Below, in pieces: positions 8,725 through 18,111 of a stretch of 57,751 bases of DNA. How positions within the stretch are numbered: position 1 is the stretch's first letter; each line of letters opens with the position of its first letter. Below the pieces are notes generated by a model that was given only the letters and a program-made list of their open reading frames with translations, ran no database searches and had not been told where the DNA came from. Origin of the DNA: Candidatus Eisenbacteria bacterium (GTDB taxonomy: Bacteria; Eisenbacteria; RBG-16-71-46; SZUA-252); the NCBI GenBank assembly GCA_005893305.1, contig VBOZ01000036.1, forward strand, positions 1 to 57,751. Reading direction: 5' to 3'. The translations under genes and the position numbers were made by a program.

Positions 8725-9590
8725 TTCCTTGGAAGGGTCGCGACCGCGATCCAGCTCCCGATCAGACCCAGTAGTCCGCTCACCCCCACGAAGCAGAGCA
8801 ATGCGATCGGCGGCAGGAACTGAAGGCGGAACACGCCCTCGGCGAGCTGGTCGTTCAGCGCCCGGGCCATGGCGATCGTGAGCACCGAGGAGACTGCGGC
8901 GAGGGCGAATCCCTCGAGCAAGTAGGGGGCCTCGTTGAAAAGGAACCCCCCGCCGAGCGATCGGACGAGATGGATCGAGTCGAGCCGTGTTTGAACCGAG
9001 AGCCGCGTGGTCGCTCCCACGACGAAGAGGACCCCGAGGAGCACGATCATTCCGAGCGCGGCGCCGATCCGCCGCAGCGTGCCGACCACCTGCTCCGCGC
9101 GAAGCACCCACTCCCCGGCGTAGCGGACATCCTCGACGTGCGGGACCGTCTCCGCCGCGCGCGCGATCGAGCGCACGCCTTCCGCCGTCCGGTACCCCTC
9201 GCCCGGGCGAAGGACGTAGGAGGCAGGGAGCGGATTCGAGCCCACCGCCTGGACCAGCGCCTCGTCGGTGATGTCCTGGCGGAACGACTCCCACGCCTCG
9301 TCCTTGCTCACGTAGCGGACGCTGTCCACGCCCTCGATCGAGCGGAGCGCCGCGGCAACCGTGGCGAGGTCGGCGCGCGAGAGGCCCTCGTTCAGGAATA
9401 CCGAGACCTCCTCCCGCGACTCCAGATGAGACGTGTATTGGTCGACGCTCTGCAGAACCATGAGGAAGAGCAGGAAAATGAGGAGGATGGACGCCATCGA
9501 GATCACGCTCGTGATGCAGAGCGCGCGGTGGCGGGCCAACCCGCGCCAGAGCTCGCGCAGGACATATCGAGTGGCGCCGCCGGTGCTCAT
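8712..9590 (-). CDS. ftsX: Cell division ABC transporter permease FtsX
   Basis: A 292-residue four-helix FtsX: a cytoplasmic N-terminal segment, TM1 (SVISMASILLIFLLFLMVLQ), a periplasmic extracellular loop of about 130 residues rich in EEVSVFLNEG-type sequence, then three TM helices near residues 175-285. FtsX does not transport; with FtsE it transmits ATP-driven conformational change to a periplasmic murein-hydrolase activator, here the adjacent EnvC-like protein. The ATG at 9590 overlaps the ftsE stop as ATGA. Confidence 0.9.
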   Translation of the reverse strand: MSTGGATRYVLRELWRGLARHRALCITSVISMASILLIFLLFLMVLQSVDQYTSHLESREEVSVFLNEGLSRADLATVAAALRSIEGVDSVRYVSKDEAWESFRQDITDEALVQAVGSNPLPASYVLRPGEGYRTAEGVRSIARAAETVPHVEDVRYAGEWVLRAEQVVGTLRRIGAALGMIVLLGVLFVVGATTRLSVQTRLDSIHLVRSLGGGFLFNEAPYLLEGFALAAVSSVLTIAMARALNDQLAEGVFRLQFLPPIALLCFVGVSGLLGLIGSWIAVATLPRKWLL

Positions 9591-10363
9591 GGCTCGCCTT
9601 CCGGCTGATCGGAGCGGAGCATCCCGCGCTCGAGGCGGATCGCCCGCCCGGGGTGTCGCCGCACCCAGTCCTCCGCGTGCGTCGCGACCGCGACCAGCGT
9701 GCCGCGCCGGCCGATTTCCCGGAGGAGGGCGAAGATCTGTCCCGCGGCGGCCGGATCGAGATTCCCGGTCGGCTCGTCGGCGATCAGGATCCTCGGATGG
9801 CGCGCCATCGCGCGCGCGAGGGCGACGCGCTGCTTCTCGCCGGCCGAGAGGTCCTCGGGAAAGAGCGTCTCCTTCCCTCGGATCCCCATCTCGTCCAGGA
9901 GCGGCGTGATCCGTTCGCGAATCCGGGACCGATCCCAGATGCCCGAGATCTGGCAGGCCAGCGCGATGTTCTCGTAAACGCTTCGATCGCCGAGGAGGCG
10001 AAACTCCTGGCCGAGAACCCCGACGAGGCGCCGGACGCGGCGGAGCGGCACGCGCTTCGGGGATCGCCGCCGAGCGGGCGCTTCAGGCGACTCGCCGTCC
10101 CCATCGCCGACGGGGGCCTCCGGAGCCTCCGGTACCGGGCTCGGCGCGGTCTTAGGGGAGGAGATCGCATCGGGGTCCACCTCGACGCGGCCCTGGCTCG
10201 GCTTCTCCGCGAGCGCCAGCAGGCGGAGCAGGGTCGATTTTCCCGCCCCGCTCGGTCCGAGGACGAACACCCACTCGCCCGGATCGAAGGAGAGCGTGAC
10301 GTCGCTCAAGGCGATCCGATCGCCGAAGCTCTTGCTCACGTTCTCGAGACGGATCAGGGCCAT
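9587..10363 (-). CDS. ftsE: Cell division ATP-binding protein FtsE with an internal insertion
   Basis: ABC-type ATPase partner of FtsX. Walker A is GPSGAGKST at about residue 37, the Q-loop reads GVLGQEFRLL, the signature is LSAGEKQRVALARA (Ala in place of the usual second Gly), Walker B is ILIADEPTGNLD and the switch His is in VATHAEDW. At 258 residues it is about 30 longer than typical FtsE because a Pro/Ala/Glu-rich segment of roughly 40 residues replaces the short loop between the beta-strands after Walker A and the RR motif. The start at 10363 (MALIRLENVSKSFG) matches the family N-terminus and overlaps pdxA by 10 bases. Confidence 0.9.
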   Translation of the reverse strand: MALIRLENVSKSFGDRIALSDVTLSFDPGEWVFVLGPSGAGKSTLLRLLALAEKPSQGRVEVDPDAISSPKTAPSPVPEAPEAPVGDGDGESPEAPARRRSPKRVPLRRVRRLVGVLGQEFRLLGDRSVYENIALACQISGIWDRSRIRERITPLLDEMGIRGKETLFPEDLSAGEKQRVALARAMARHPRILIADEPTGNLDPAAAGQIFALLREIGRRGTLVAVATHAEDWVRRHPGRAIRLERGMLRSDQPEGEP

Positions 10364-11397
10364 GTCCACTCCAATGGTCGAACCGCGCGTTTCGCCAGCT
10401 CCACGCCGACTTTGATCGCGGTTACAAGGCCGGCCGGATCGGGCGCGCGGGCGCCGCCCTTCCACGCGCGATCGAACGCCGTGCCGTGGTCGACGGAGCT
10501 TCGCACGAACGGGAGGCCAAGGGTCACGTTGGCCGCGCCGCCGATGCCGCCGCTCTTCGCGGGAATCAATCCTTGGTCATGGTACATCGCGACGACGATT
10601 CCGAGATCACGTCGATTCTTGTGCTTGGCGAAAAATGTATCGGCGGGGTAAGGACCTTCCACCCGGATGCCGCGCGCGCGCGCGGCCTCGATGCTAGGGT
10701 CGATCACGCGCTTTTCCTCGTCGCCGAAGAGCCCGCCCTCGCCCGCGTGAGGATTCATCGCGAGCACGGCGACCACGGACCGGGCGCCCCAGCGGAAATT
10801 TCGCAGAGCGGCAGCGGCGAAATCCAGCGTCCGCCCCAGCGATTCGACGGTCACTCGATCGGCCACCTGCCGGAGCGGAAGGTGGACGCTGGCCAGGAGA
10901 ATTCGAAAATCTCCCCCGACGAACAGCATGCGCGTGTCCGGCACCCCGGCGAGCGCCCCGAAGAACTCGGTGTGGCCAGGATAGGGATATCCCGCCGATT
11001 GGAGCGCCGCCTTCGAGATCGGAGCCGTCACGACGCCGTCGGCGCGGCCCTCGAGCGCCAAGGCGGCCGCCGCCTCGATCGCCTTCGCGGCCATGCGCCC
11101 CGACGCCGCGGTCGCGGACCCGGGCCGGACCGCGCCCCATCCATCGCCGCTCGAAGCCACGAGCGGAATCCCCGGCGCATCGGCGTGAAGATCGGCGTCC
11201 CGCGTCGACATTTCGCGGAAGCGGAGCGGCGGGCGGGTGCGGCGGGCGGCGCGGATCATGACCTCGGGGTCTCCGACCACCGCGAGGCGGGCGATCCTCC
11301 GGAGCGCGGGCATGGCCAGCGCGCGCGCGACGATCTCGGGTCCGATCCCGGCCGGATCGCCCATCGTCACGATGAGGGTGGGGCGGCGCGCTGCCAC
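10354..11397 (-). CDS. pdxA: 4-hydroxythreonine-4-phosphate dehydrogenase
   Basis: Oxidises 4-phosphohydroxy-L-threonine in the DXP-dependent branch of pyridoxal 5'-phosphate synthesis. Family blocks are present in order: TMGDPAGIGPEI at the N-terminus, GVVTAPISKAAL, YPGHTEFFGAL with a metal-ligand His, LAMNPHAGEGG, and the C-terminal AMYHDQGLIPAK with another metal-ligand His. Length 347 is normal. The start lies 19 bases after the surA stop. In many Gram-negatives pdxA sits beside surA and ksgA, so this neighbourhood is partly conserved. Confidence 0.93.
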   Translation of the reverse strand: MAARRPTLIVTMGDPAGIGPEIVARALAMPALRRIARLAVVGDPEVMIRAARRTRPPLRFREMSTRDADLHADAPGIPLVASSGDGWGAVRPGSATAASGRMAAKAIEAAAALALEGRADGVVTAPISKAALQSAGYPYPGHTEFFGALAGVPDTRMLFVGGDFRILLASVHLPLRQVADRVTVESLGRTLDFAAAALRNFRWGARSVVAVLAMNPHAGEGGLFGDEEKRVIDPSIEAARARGIRVEGPYPADTFFAKHKNRRDLGIVVAMYHDQGLIPAKSGGIGGAANVTLGLPFVRSSVDHGTAFDRAWKGGARAPDPAGLVTAIKVGVELAKRAVRPLEWTWP

Positions 11398-11416
11398 GTC
11401 GGGTCGCCCTCCCGGG

Positions 11417-12724
11417 TCAGTTCTTCAGTTCGACGTTGACGTTCTTGCGAACGCGGTCGTACCAGCGCCGGTAGGCATCTTCCATCTTCTTGTTCATCAC
11501 GACCTGGCGAAGGTCGTCCTTGATCTCTTCGAACTTGTACTCGGACTCCGGCTCCCGCGCCAGGAGCTTGAAGATATGGTATCCGGCGTCGCGCTTGAAG
11601 GGGACGCTCACCTCACCGACGCGAAGGCCGGCCAACGGCTCGCGAAGGTTGGCGGGAAGGGCGGGCACGGAGATTTGCCCCAGGACGCCGCCCGAGTCGC
11701 GGGTAGCCGAATCGCCGGAGTAGGCCCGCGCCATCGCCGCGAAGTCGGCGCCGCGAAGCAGCGAGTCCCGGACGGCGAGCGCCTTCTTTCGGGAGCGCTC
11801 CTCGTCGGCGGGGGTTGACTTCGCCTGCACCATGACGTGCCGCGCGTGGACCCGCTCGTCCGAGCTATCGGTCGCCGCCAGGTGCTCGAGCACCTGGATG
11901 ACGTGGTAGCCGTAGCGGGTCCGGATCGGCGGGCTGATCTCCATCGGCTTCAGGCTGAACGCTACCTGCTCGAATTCCGGAACCATGGCCCCGCGCACGA
12001 ACGTGCCGAGGTCGCCGCCGCTTCGAGCGCTGGGGTCGTCGGAAAATTGGCGCGCGACCTCGTCGAAGGCCCGCCCCTTGACGATCAGGTTGCGAAGGCT
12101 GTCCGCGCGCAGCCGCGCACGGCGGAGCTGGAACGAGTCGGGCTCGAAGGGGAGCAGGATGTGCGCCAAGGTCAGCGCCTCGGGCTTTTTCCCGATGGAG
12201 TCGCGGTTCGCGGCGAAATAAGCGCGGACCTCGACGTCGGTGACGCTGGTCTTCGACTGGACTTCTTTGCCCACGAGGCGAGAGATAAGGAGCTGGTCCC
12301 GCACGTCCGGCTCGTATCGCTTCCGAAGATCGGCTTCGGTCGTCTTCTCGTGGGCCAGCGCAGCCCGGTAATCCTCCTCGGAGCCGAGCCGCTGCTTCAG
12401 GTTGTCGATCTCCCGGTCCACGGCTTGGGCCACGTCGGCGTTGGAGACTGTGATCGCCTGCCGCGTCGCCTCCGCCAGGAGGACCTCCTTTTCGACCATC
12501 TGATTGAGCACTTCCGTGCGGAGCTTGGCGAGCGCGACGGAATCGCCGGGATCGACGTGCATTCGCGACGCGGCTTCCAACGTCCGATCATCGACGTCCG
12601 ATGAGAGGATCACCTGCTTGTTCACGATCGCGGCGATCCGCTCGGATGCCTGCGCGGCGGGGACCCGCGCATCGAGAGAATAGAGGGCGCAAAGAATCGC
12701 GCCGAATAGAATCCAACGCTTCAT
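11417..12724 (-). CDS. surA: Periplasmic chaperone/peptidyl-prolyl isomerase, SurA-type
   Basis: A 435-residue exported protein: signal peptide (WILFGAILCALYSLDARVPAAQA), an N-terminal chaperone region (IAAIVNKQVILSSDVDDRT onward), and two parvulin rotamase domains at about residues 190-290 (LTLAHILLPF ... GYHVIQVLEH) and 295-400 (VHARHVMVQ ... GYHIFKLL). This two-parvulin layout is that of SurA, which escorts outer-membrane proteins to the Bam complex. The ATG at 12724 forms an ATGA overlap with the stop of the upstream parvulin gene. pdxA lies directly downstream. Confidence 0.88.
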   Translation of the reverse strand: MKRWILFGAILCALYSLDARVPAAQASERIAAIVNKQVILSSDVDDRTLEAASRMHVDPGDSVALAKLRTEVLNQMVEKEVLLAEATRQAITVSNADVAQAVDREIDNLKQRLGSEEDYRAALAHEKTTEADLRKRYEPDVRDQLLISRLVGKEVQSKTSVTDVEVRAYFAANRDSIGKKPEALTLAHILLPFEPDSFQLRRARLRADSLRNLIVKGRAFDEVARQFSDDPSARSGGDLGTFVRGAMVPEFEQVAFSLKPMEISPPIRTRYGYHVIQVLEHLAATDSSDERVHARHVMVQAKSTPADEERSRKKALAVRDSLLRGADFAAMARAYSGDSATRDSGGVLGQISVPALPANLREPLAGLRVGEVSVPFKRDAGYHIFKLLAREPESEYKFEEIKDDLRQVVMNKKMEDAYRRWYDRVRKNVNVELKN

Positions 12725-14541
12725 CGGGAAGATTCCCTCATGGTCGTGCTGGTGGAGGTGGAGGTCGAGGCGGCCGTCGCGCGGGCCAACTTCACCGCCG
12801 CGAGGCGCCCTGGAACCACCCGAACCGGCGTCTTCGCGCGAAGCCGTTCGAGCGTTTGGAGCACCCACTTGTTCTCGGCGTCTTCGCGCCACTCTCGGAG
12901 CGCCCGCGGCGCAGCCTCGTCGAACGTGAGCGGCCGCGGCTCCTCCCTCGACACGATCCGGGCGACCGCCCATCCGCGTTCCGTCGCAACGACCGGGGTC
13001 AGCTGAGCTACAGGAAGGTCGGCGAGCGCGCGGGCCAGGGCGTCCGAGTCTCCGTCGAGCAGCGTCATGGTGGCGTACCAGCCGCCGTAGATCGAGCCCG
13101 GCGCGGCGTGCGGGTCCGTGCGGAGCCCCCAGGCCTGGAAGAGCGAATCCGTCATCTCGGCTCCCGCCCAGGCGCTGTCGGCCAGCGCCGCGCTATCCCG
13201 CCTCGCGAACATGGCGACGCGCGCCACCGTGGCCCGCGGCCTCTTGTACCGGTCGGGGCGAGCCTCGACCATGGCGCGCAGGACGGCATCGTCCGGCGCC
13301 GGCGAGCTCCGCTCGACCATCGCTTGCGTCAGGATCTGGGCTCTCGAGAGCCGGAGCTCGCGCGTCGTCTCGAAATCCCCGTCAATTCCCCGATCCCTGG
13401 CGTCTCGAACCGTGAGCCGGCGGAGCACCGCGCGGGCACAGAGATCGTGGACGTCCTCCGCGTTTCGAACTCTCAGCCGGGTCCCTTTCCGGGGCGTCGC
13501 CGGCATCGCGCGGACCATGTCGGGGAACGTAACCGAATCGCCGTCGCAGCGGGCGAGTATGCCGAGCGCCGGCCGAGCGCCCTGACCGGAACGGGTGCCG
13601 TCGGGACCGAGGGAGGCGAGAATGGAGTCGGCGGTCTCGGTCCCCGCCGCGAACACCAGCGAGCGAATTTGCGTCGAGTCGATCGCAAAGTGGTACTTCG
13701 CGAGCACGGACCGTTCGTAGTCCCTCGCGATGTTCAGTTTCCTCTCGAGCAGCACCAAACTGTAGAGCGAGTCGTCGCTCAGCTCCCGGAAGCCGCCGAT
13801 CTTGTAGATCTCGTGGCCGACCGCCCCGGTGAAGACCCCGATCACCTCTCCGACCTGGGCCTTGCGGAGGGCGTCATACGCCAATGGATTGAGATCCTTC
13901 GCGAGGACCCATCCGAAGTGGCCCCCCGTGGCGCGCGTGGGCGGATGATCGTCGTAGATCTTCGCGAGCGAATCGAACCGCGCGCCCGCCTTCGCCTGCT
14001 CGTAGATGTGCTGCGCGAGCGGGCGTCTTGCGCCTTTGTCGTGGTCGCGGAGAACGATGAAGGAAATGTCGACCATCCGGTGGAGGCCTTCAGCGCGGAC
14101 CTCGCGGAGCTGCTCCGGCGTCGGAGTCACGCCGGGGAGGATCACCCGCAAATACATCTCCCGGTTCAACGTCAGGAATTCACGATCGGCGATCTGGGCG
14201 GCGATCGCGGGATCCTTGTCCAGACCATGGCGGCCCGCCTCCTCGGCGAGGAGCTCGCGATCGACGCAGCGATCGAGGAGCATCCGCCGCCATGCCGCGG
14301 GATCCGATTTGTGGAGCGGGTCGTCGTCGAGCGCGTCCGCGGCGCGCCGAATGTCGAGATCGGTGATCTTCCGGCCGCCAACGGTGGCTACAGTCGCCGC
14401 CCCGGAGGAGGCGGAGGCGGCCGGTTTTGGAGATGCCGCTGCGGCGTGGCCAGCCGACCGCGCCTGCCCGGCGCAAGCCAGGGCCAGGAGCGCCAAGGCC
14501 GCCAGCATGGGGCGATCGTGGTGCTTGGTGGGTCTAGTCAT
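12721..14541 (-). CDS. Second parvulin-type peptidyl-prolyl isomerase/chaperone, long form
   Basis: A 606-residue exported protein. After a signal peptide ending ALALLALACAGQ it has a SurA-like N-terminal helical part (TVGGRKITDLDIRRAADAL) and one parvulin domain near residues 150-250 (MVDISFIVLRDHD ... TGGHFGWVLAKDLN ... GHEIYKIGGF). The remaining 300 residues are helical and alanine-rich, ending with a segment resembling the closing helix of SurA-type chaperones; I cannot assign a second active rotamase there. The Cys in ALAC could be a lipidation site but the -3 position is Ala, so this is uncertain. It is translationally coupled to surA and probably works on the same periplasmic clients. 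Confidence 0.75.
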   Translation of the reverse strand: MTRPTKHHDRPMLAALALLALACAGQARSAGHAAAASPKPAASASSGAATVATVGGRKITDLDIRRAADALDDDPLHKSDPAAWRRMLLDRCVDRELLAEEAGRHGLDKDPAIAAQIADREFLTLNREMYLRVILPGVTPTPEQLREVRAEGLHRMVDISFIVLRDHDKGARRPLAQHIYEQAKAGARFDSLAKIYDDHPPTRATGGHFGWVLAKDLNPLAYDALRKAQVGEVIGVFTGAVGHEIYKIGGFRELSDDSLYSLVLLERKLNIARDYERSVLAKYHFAIDSTQIRSLVFAAGTETADSILASLGPDGTRSGQGARPALGILARCDGDSVTFPDMVRAMPATPRKGTRLRVRNAEDVHDLCARAVLRRLTVRDARDRGIDGDFETTRELRLSRAQILTQAMVERSSPAPDDAVLRAMVEARPDRYKRPRATVARVAMFARRDSAALADSAWAGAEMTDSLFQAWGLRTDPHAAPGSIYGGWYATMTLLDGDSDALARALADLPVAQLTPVVATERGWAVARIVSREEPRPLTFDEAAPRALREWREDAENKWVLQTLERLRAKTPVRVVPGRLAAVKLARATAASTSTSTSTTMRESSR

Positions 14542-14619
14542 AGAATTTGGGGTAGTTACCGGGGGCCTCCAGCCGCCAAAAAGCGCTCCTCTCTAGTACC
14601 CCGAAGGTCGCCCGGGAGT
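14542..14619. other. Short gap between mfd and the long parvulin gene
   Basis: Seventy-eight bases with no gene. I see no convincing hairpin with a T-run, so read-through from mfd into the chaperone pair is possible. Confidence 0.4.
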
Positions 14620-17600
14620 TCAACTTCCGGCGGCGGAAAGAGGCAGACGCGGGACGCTACCAGAGGGGTTCAGGTGCTGCAAGAGATTTGTCGCCAACGC
14701 TAAGGGATCGGCCGGGGACTTGACGCGAATTGTCCTCGAGCCGGGTCCGGCGAACTCCACCCGGACGGACATCACCGAGACCAGGCGGAGGATCTGCTCC
14801 CGCGCCACGTCCTCGGCGAGCTCGACCTCGAGGCGGTCCCGGCCCACCCGCAGCCGGTCCACGCCGGCGTCGCGACCCAGGAGGCGAAGCCGCTTCAGCT
14901 CGAGCAGGTTCGCGACCTCCGGCGGGAGCGGCCCGAAGCGATCGCGCAGCTCGGAGCGGAGCGCCTCGAGCGCATCGAGGTCGGTCAGGCCCGCCATCCG
15001 GCGGTAGACGTCCAGCTTCTCGTCGCGATCCGCGACGTATTCGTCGGGCACGAACGCCGCGAGGTCGCTTGCCATTTCCGGCTCGGGGCGGCGCGTGACG
15101 GCCGTCCCCTGAAGCTCCTGCACGACCTCGTCGACCATCCGGCAGTAGAGGTCGAAGCCGACGCTGGCCATGAAGCCGTGCTGCTCCGGTCCGAGCAGAT
15201 TTCCCGCCCCGCGAATCTCGAGATCCCGCATCGCGATCTGGAGCCCCGCGCCCAGCTCCTCGTGCTCCGAGATCGCGCGGAGCCGCTGGTCGGCCTCCTC
15301 GGTCAGAACCTTCCCCGCGGGGACGAGGAGGTAGCAGAAGGCCTGGTGGTGCGAGCGGCCGATCCGCCCTCGAAGCTGATAGGTCTGGGCGAGGCCGAGC
15401 GTGTCGGCGCGGTTCACGAGCATCGTGTTCACGCTCGGGATGTCGAGCCCGGATTCGATGATGAGGGTCGAGATCAGCACGTCGGTCCGTCGCTCGAGGA
15501 AGTCGAGCATCACCCGCTCCAGCTCCACGTCCTTCATCTGCCCGTGCGCCACGCCGTAGCGCAGCTGCGGCACGATCGAATGAAGGTAGTGCGCCATCCG
15601 ATCGATCGACTCGACGCGATTGTGGACGAAGAACGACTGGCCGCCACGGTCCGCCTCGCGGAGAAGGGCATCCCGGATCACGTCCTGGCTCAGCTCGACG
15701 ATCTCGGTCTTTATCGGATATCGCCCGCGCGGGGGCGTCGTCATGATCGACATGTCCCGCGCCCCCAGGAGGCTCATGTGCAGCGTGCGCGGGATCGGCG
15801 TCGCGGTCAGCGTGAGGACGTCGACCGTCTCGACGATGGAGCGGACGCGTTCCTTCTGCGCCACGCCGAAGCGCTGCTCCTCGTCGATGACGACCAGGCC
15901 CAGCTTGGGGAACTGGACGTCCTTGGAGAGCATGCGGTGCGTTCCAATGAGCAGATCCACCTCGCCCCGGCCAACCCGCTCCACGATCTCCTTCTGCTCT
16001 TTCGGCGACCGGAACCGGCTCAGCATCTCGATCCGCACCGGGAAGTCGGCGAGCCGCTCGGTGAAGGTGACGAGATGCTGCTGCGCGAGCACCGTCGTGG
16101 GGACGAGGATCGCGACCTGCTTCCCGTCCTGGATCGCCTTGAACGCGGCGCGAATCGCCACCTCGGTCTTCCCGTAGCCGACGTCGCCGCAGATGAGCCG
16201 GTCCATGGGCCGCGCCGATTCCATGTCGCGCTTCACGTCCTCGACCGCCTTCAGCTGATCGGGCGTCTCCTCGTAGACGAACGACGATTCCAGCTCGCGC
16301 TGCCACGGCGTGTCGGACGAGAAGGCGTGGCCCGGGCGCGCCTTTCGCGTCGCGTAGATGCGAAGGAGGTCCTCCGCCATCTCCTGGATGGCGCGGCGCG
16401 TCCTCGCCTTCATCCGCTGCCACGCGGTCCCGCCGAGGCGCGAGATCGAGGGCGCGCGGCCCTCCTCGGCCGAGTAGCGCTGCACCATGCCCAGCTGGTG
16501 GATCGGAACGAAGAGGCGGTCGTTCGACGCGTAGTCGATCTGGACGCATTCGGTGTCCTGGCCGTCGAGCGCGAGGCGTTTGAGCCCGCGGTAAACCCCG
16601 ATCCCGTGATCCAGGTGAACCACGAAGTCGCCCGGCTTCAGCGTCAGGAGGTCGCGCATCGCCGCGGCGGTCGCGCGCTGGCGCCGGGCGCCGCGGCGCC
16701 GGTAGCGCGCGAAGATCTCGTGGTCCGTGAAGACGGCGAGCTTGGCCGCCGGCAGGACGAACCCCGCCACGACCGAGCCGACCTCGATCGACGCCAGGTC
16801 CGGCCCGAGAAGCTCCTCCAGCCGCTCCGCCTGGCCGCGGTTGTCGCAGACGATGATCCGCTGGAAGCCGAGGGCAGAGAGCCGGCGAAGCTCTCCGCGC
16901 AGGACGTCGAGCTTCCGGCCGAATGCGGGCTGCGGGCGCGCCTCGATCGCGATCGCGCCGCTCGTGGATGTCGCGGGCGCGCTCACGGTGGCCTCGACCC
17001 GCGGTTTGGAACGGAGCCGGCTCAGGGCGCGGGCGGGGGAATCGAAGAGCGCGTCGCGCGGAGGGAGATGCGGCGCCCGCGCGCGCGCGTCGGGCTCGAG
17101 ACGCTCGGTCTCGCGGTTCACGGAATCGAGCTCGCGCTCGATGGCGCCTGCCTCGTCGAGCCAGAGGGCCGTGCCGGGCGGGAGGTGCTCGAGGAGTGAG
17201 GAGAGCGGGACGCCCAGGGTCAGGGCCAGCCAATCGATCCCGTCGAAGTAGATCCCCTCCCCGACCAGATCGCGGAGGCGGCGTCCGTCCAGGTCCGAGG
17301 GGGAGGAAGCCGAGTCGAAGGGGCGGAGGCGCCGATCCAGATCCTCGGCGTAGAGCACCTCGCGCGCCGGCGCGATCCGGATCGCGCCGACCGTTACGGT
17401 CGAGCGCTGGGACGTGATGTCGAACGCGCGGATCGACGCCACGACGTCGCCGTCGAATTCGATCCGGATGGGGTGGTCCATGCCCGGACCGTAGACGTCG
17501 ACGATCCCGCCACGTCGGCTCACCTCGCCCGACTCGCCGATCTCCGCGACGGCCCGGTAGCCCGCGATCGTAAGGCTGCGAAGAAGGGTCTCGGGCTCGC

Positions 17601-18111
17601 CCTCCCATCCGGGCGCGATCTCGACCGCGCGCGAGCGAATGTGCTCCGGCGACGGGAGGAGACGGTGGAGCGAGGCCGCGGGGATCACCGCGACCGGCGG
17701 ATCGGGATCGCCGAGGCGGAGGAGCGCGTGGAGCCGGTCGTCCCGCACCGGCGCCGTCGCGAACTGCGCGCTCCACGGCACGACGTCGAGCGGCGGAACG
17801 TAGACGACGCGATCCTCACCCAGGAGAAACGTGAGATCGTCGCGCCACGCCTCGGCCCGCTCGATGTCCGGTGCGATGACGGCGGCGGGGCGGCCCGGGT
17901 CGCTCGCGAGGATCGCGAAGAGAAGCGCCGCGGAGCTGCCGGACGCGCCGCGAACGCGGATCGCCGCCTGCTTGTCCTGGTCCGCGGCCGCCTTGGCGTG
18001 GTCCGCGGCCGCCTTGCCCTTCTCGGCCGCGCCGAGGCGTTCGCGAATCTCGGCGACCGCGGGCAGGGCGGCGCCGGCATCCAGGAGCCTCGCGGCGAGC
18101 GGCGCGATCAC
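14620..18111 (-). CDS. mfd: Transcription-repair coupling factor Mfd
   Basis: A 1163-residue Mfd, the translocase that removes stalled RNA polymerase and recruits UvrA. The UvrB-homology part lies in the first 350 residues. The RNAP-interacting domain begins with LKPGDFVVHLDHGIGVYRGL near residue 495. The RecG-like motor carries Walker A GDVGYGKTE, DEEQ box (VIDEEQRFGV), TATPIPRTL and the motif VI segment QLRGRIGRSHHQAFCYLL; the TRCF C-terminal domain closes the protein. Start is a GTG at 18111 overlapping the stop of the BatA-like gene as GTGA. An alanine/lysine-rich repeated stretch (AAADHAKAAADQDKQAA) near residue 35 is a small local oddity. Confidence 0.95.
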   Translation of the reverse strand: MIAPLAARLLDAGAALPAVAEIRERLGAAEKGKAAADHAKAAADQDKQAAIRVRGASGSSAALLFAILASDPGRPAAVIAPDIERAEAWRDDLTFLLGEDRVVYVPPLDVVPWSAQFATAPVRDDRLHALLRLGDPDPPVAVIPAASLHRLLPSPEHIRSRAVEIAPGWEGEPETLLRSLTIAGYRAVAEIGESGEVSRRGGIVDVYGPGMDHPIRIEFDGDVVASIRAFDITSQRSTVTVGAIRIAPAREVLYAEDLDRRLRPFDSASSPSDLDGRRLRDLVGEGIYFDGIDWLALTLGVPLSSLLEHLPPGTALWLDEAGAIERELDSVNRETERLEPDARARAPHLPPRDALFDSPARALSRLRSKPRVEATVSAPATSTSGAIAIEARPQPAFGRKLDVLRGELRRLSALGFQRIIVCDNRGQAERLEELLGPDLASIEVGSVVAGFVLPAAKLAVFTDHEIFARYRRRGARRQRATAAAMRDLLTLKPGDFVVHLDHGIGVYRGLKRLALDGQDTECVQIDYASNDRLFVPIHQLGMVQRYSAEEGRAPSISRLGGTAWQRMKARTRRAIQEMAEDLLRIYATRKARPGHAFSSDTPWQRELESSFVYEETPDQLKAVEDVKRDMESARPMDRLICGDVGYGKTEVAIRAAFKAIQDGKQVAILVPTTVLAQQHLVTFTERLADFPVRIEMLSRFRSPKEQKEIVERVGRGEVDLLIGTHRMLSKDVQFPKLGLVVIDEEQRFGVAQKERVRSIVETVDVLTLTATPIPRTLHMSLLGARDMSIMTTPPRGRYPIKTEIVELSQDVIRDALLREADRGGQSFFVHNRVESIDRMAHYLHSIVPQLRYGVAHGQMKDVELERVMLDFLERRTDVLISTLIIESGLDIPSVNTMLVNRADTLGLAQTYQLRGRIGRSHHQAFCYLLVPAGKVLTEEADQRLRAISEHEELGAGLQIAMRDLEIRGAGNLLGPEQHGFMASVGFDLYCRMVDEVVQELQGTAVTRRPEPEMASDLAAFVPDEYVADRDEKLDVYRRMAGLTDLDALEALRSELRDRFGPLPPEVANLLELKRLRLLGRDAGVDRLRVGRDRLEVELAEDVAREQILRLVSVMSVRVEFAGPGSRTIRVKSPADPLALATNLLQHLNPSGSVPRLPLSAAGS

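Noticed and set aside
14440-14541. Lipoprotein signal in the long parvulin protein
   Set aside because: The Cys context is A-L-A-C with Ala at -3, not a canonical lipobox; left as possible but not called.
12601-14703. Plus-strand open frame of 700 codons opposite the long parvulin gene
   Set aside because: Shadow of a real exported protein on the other strand; no start context and no recognisable fold.
15178-17199. Plus-strand open frame of 673 codons opposite mfd
   Set aside because: It is antisense to conserved mfd motifs, is Arg/Asp/Leu-rich in the way GC-rich shadows are, and shows no domain.
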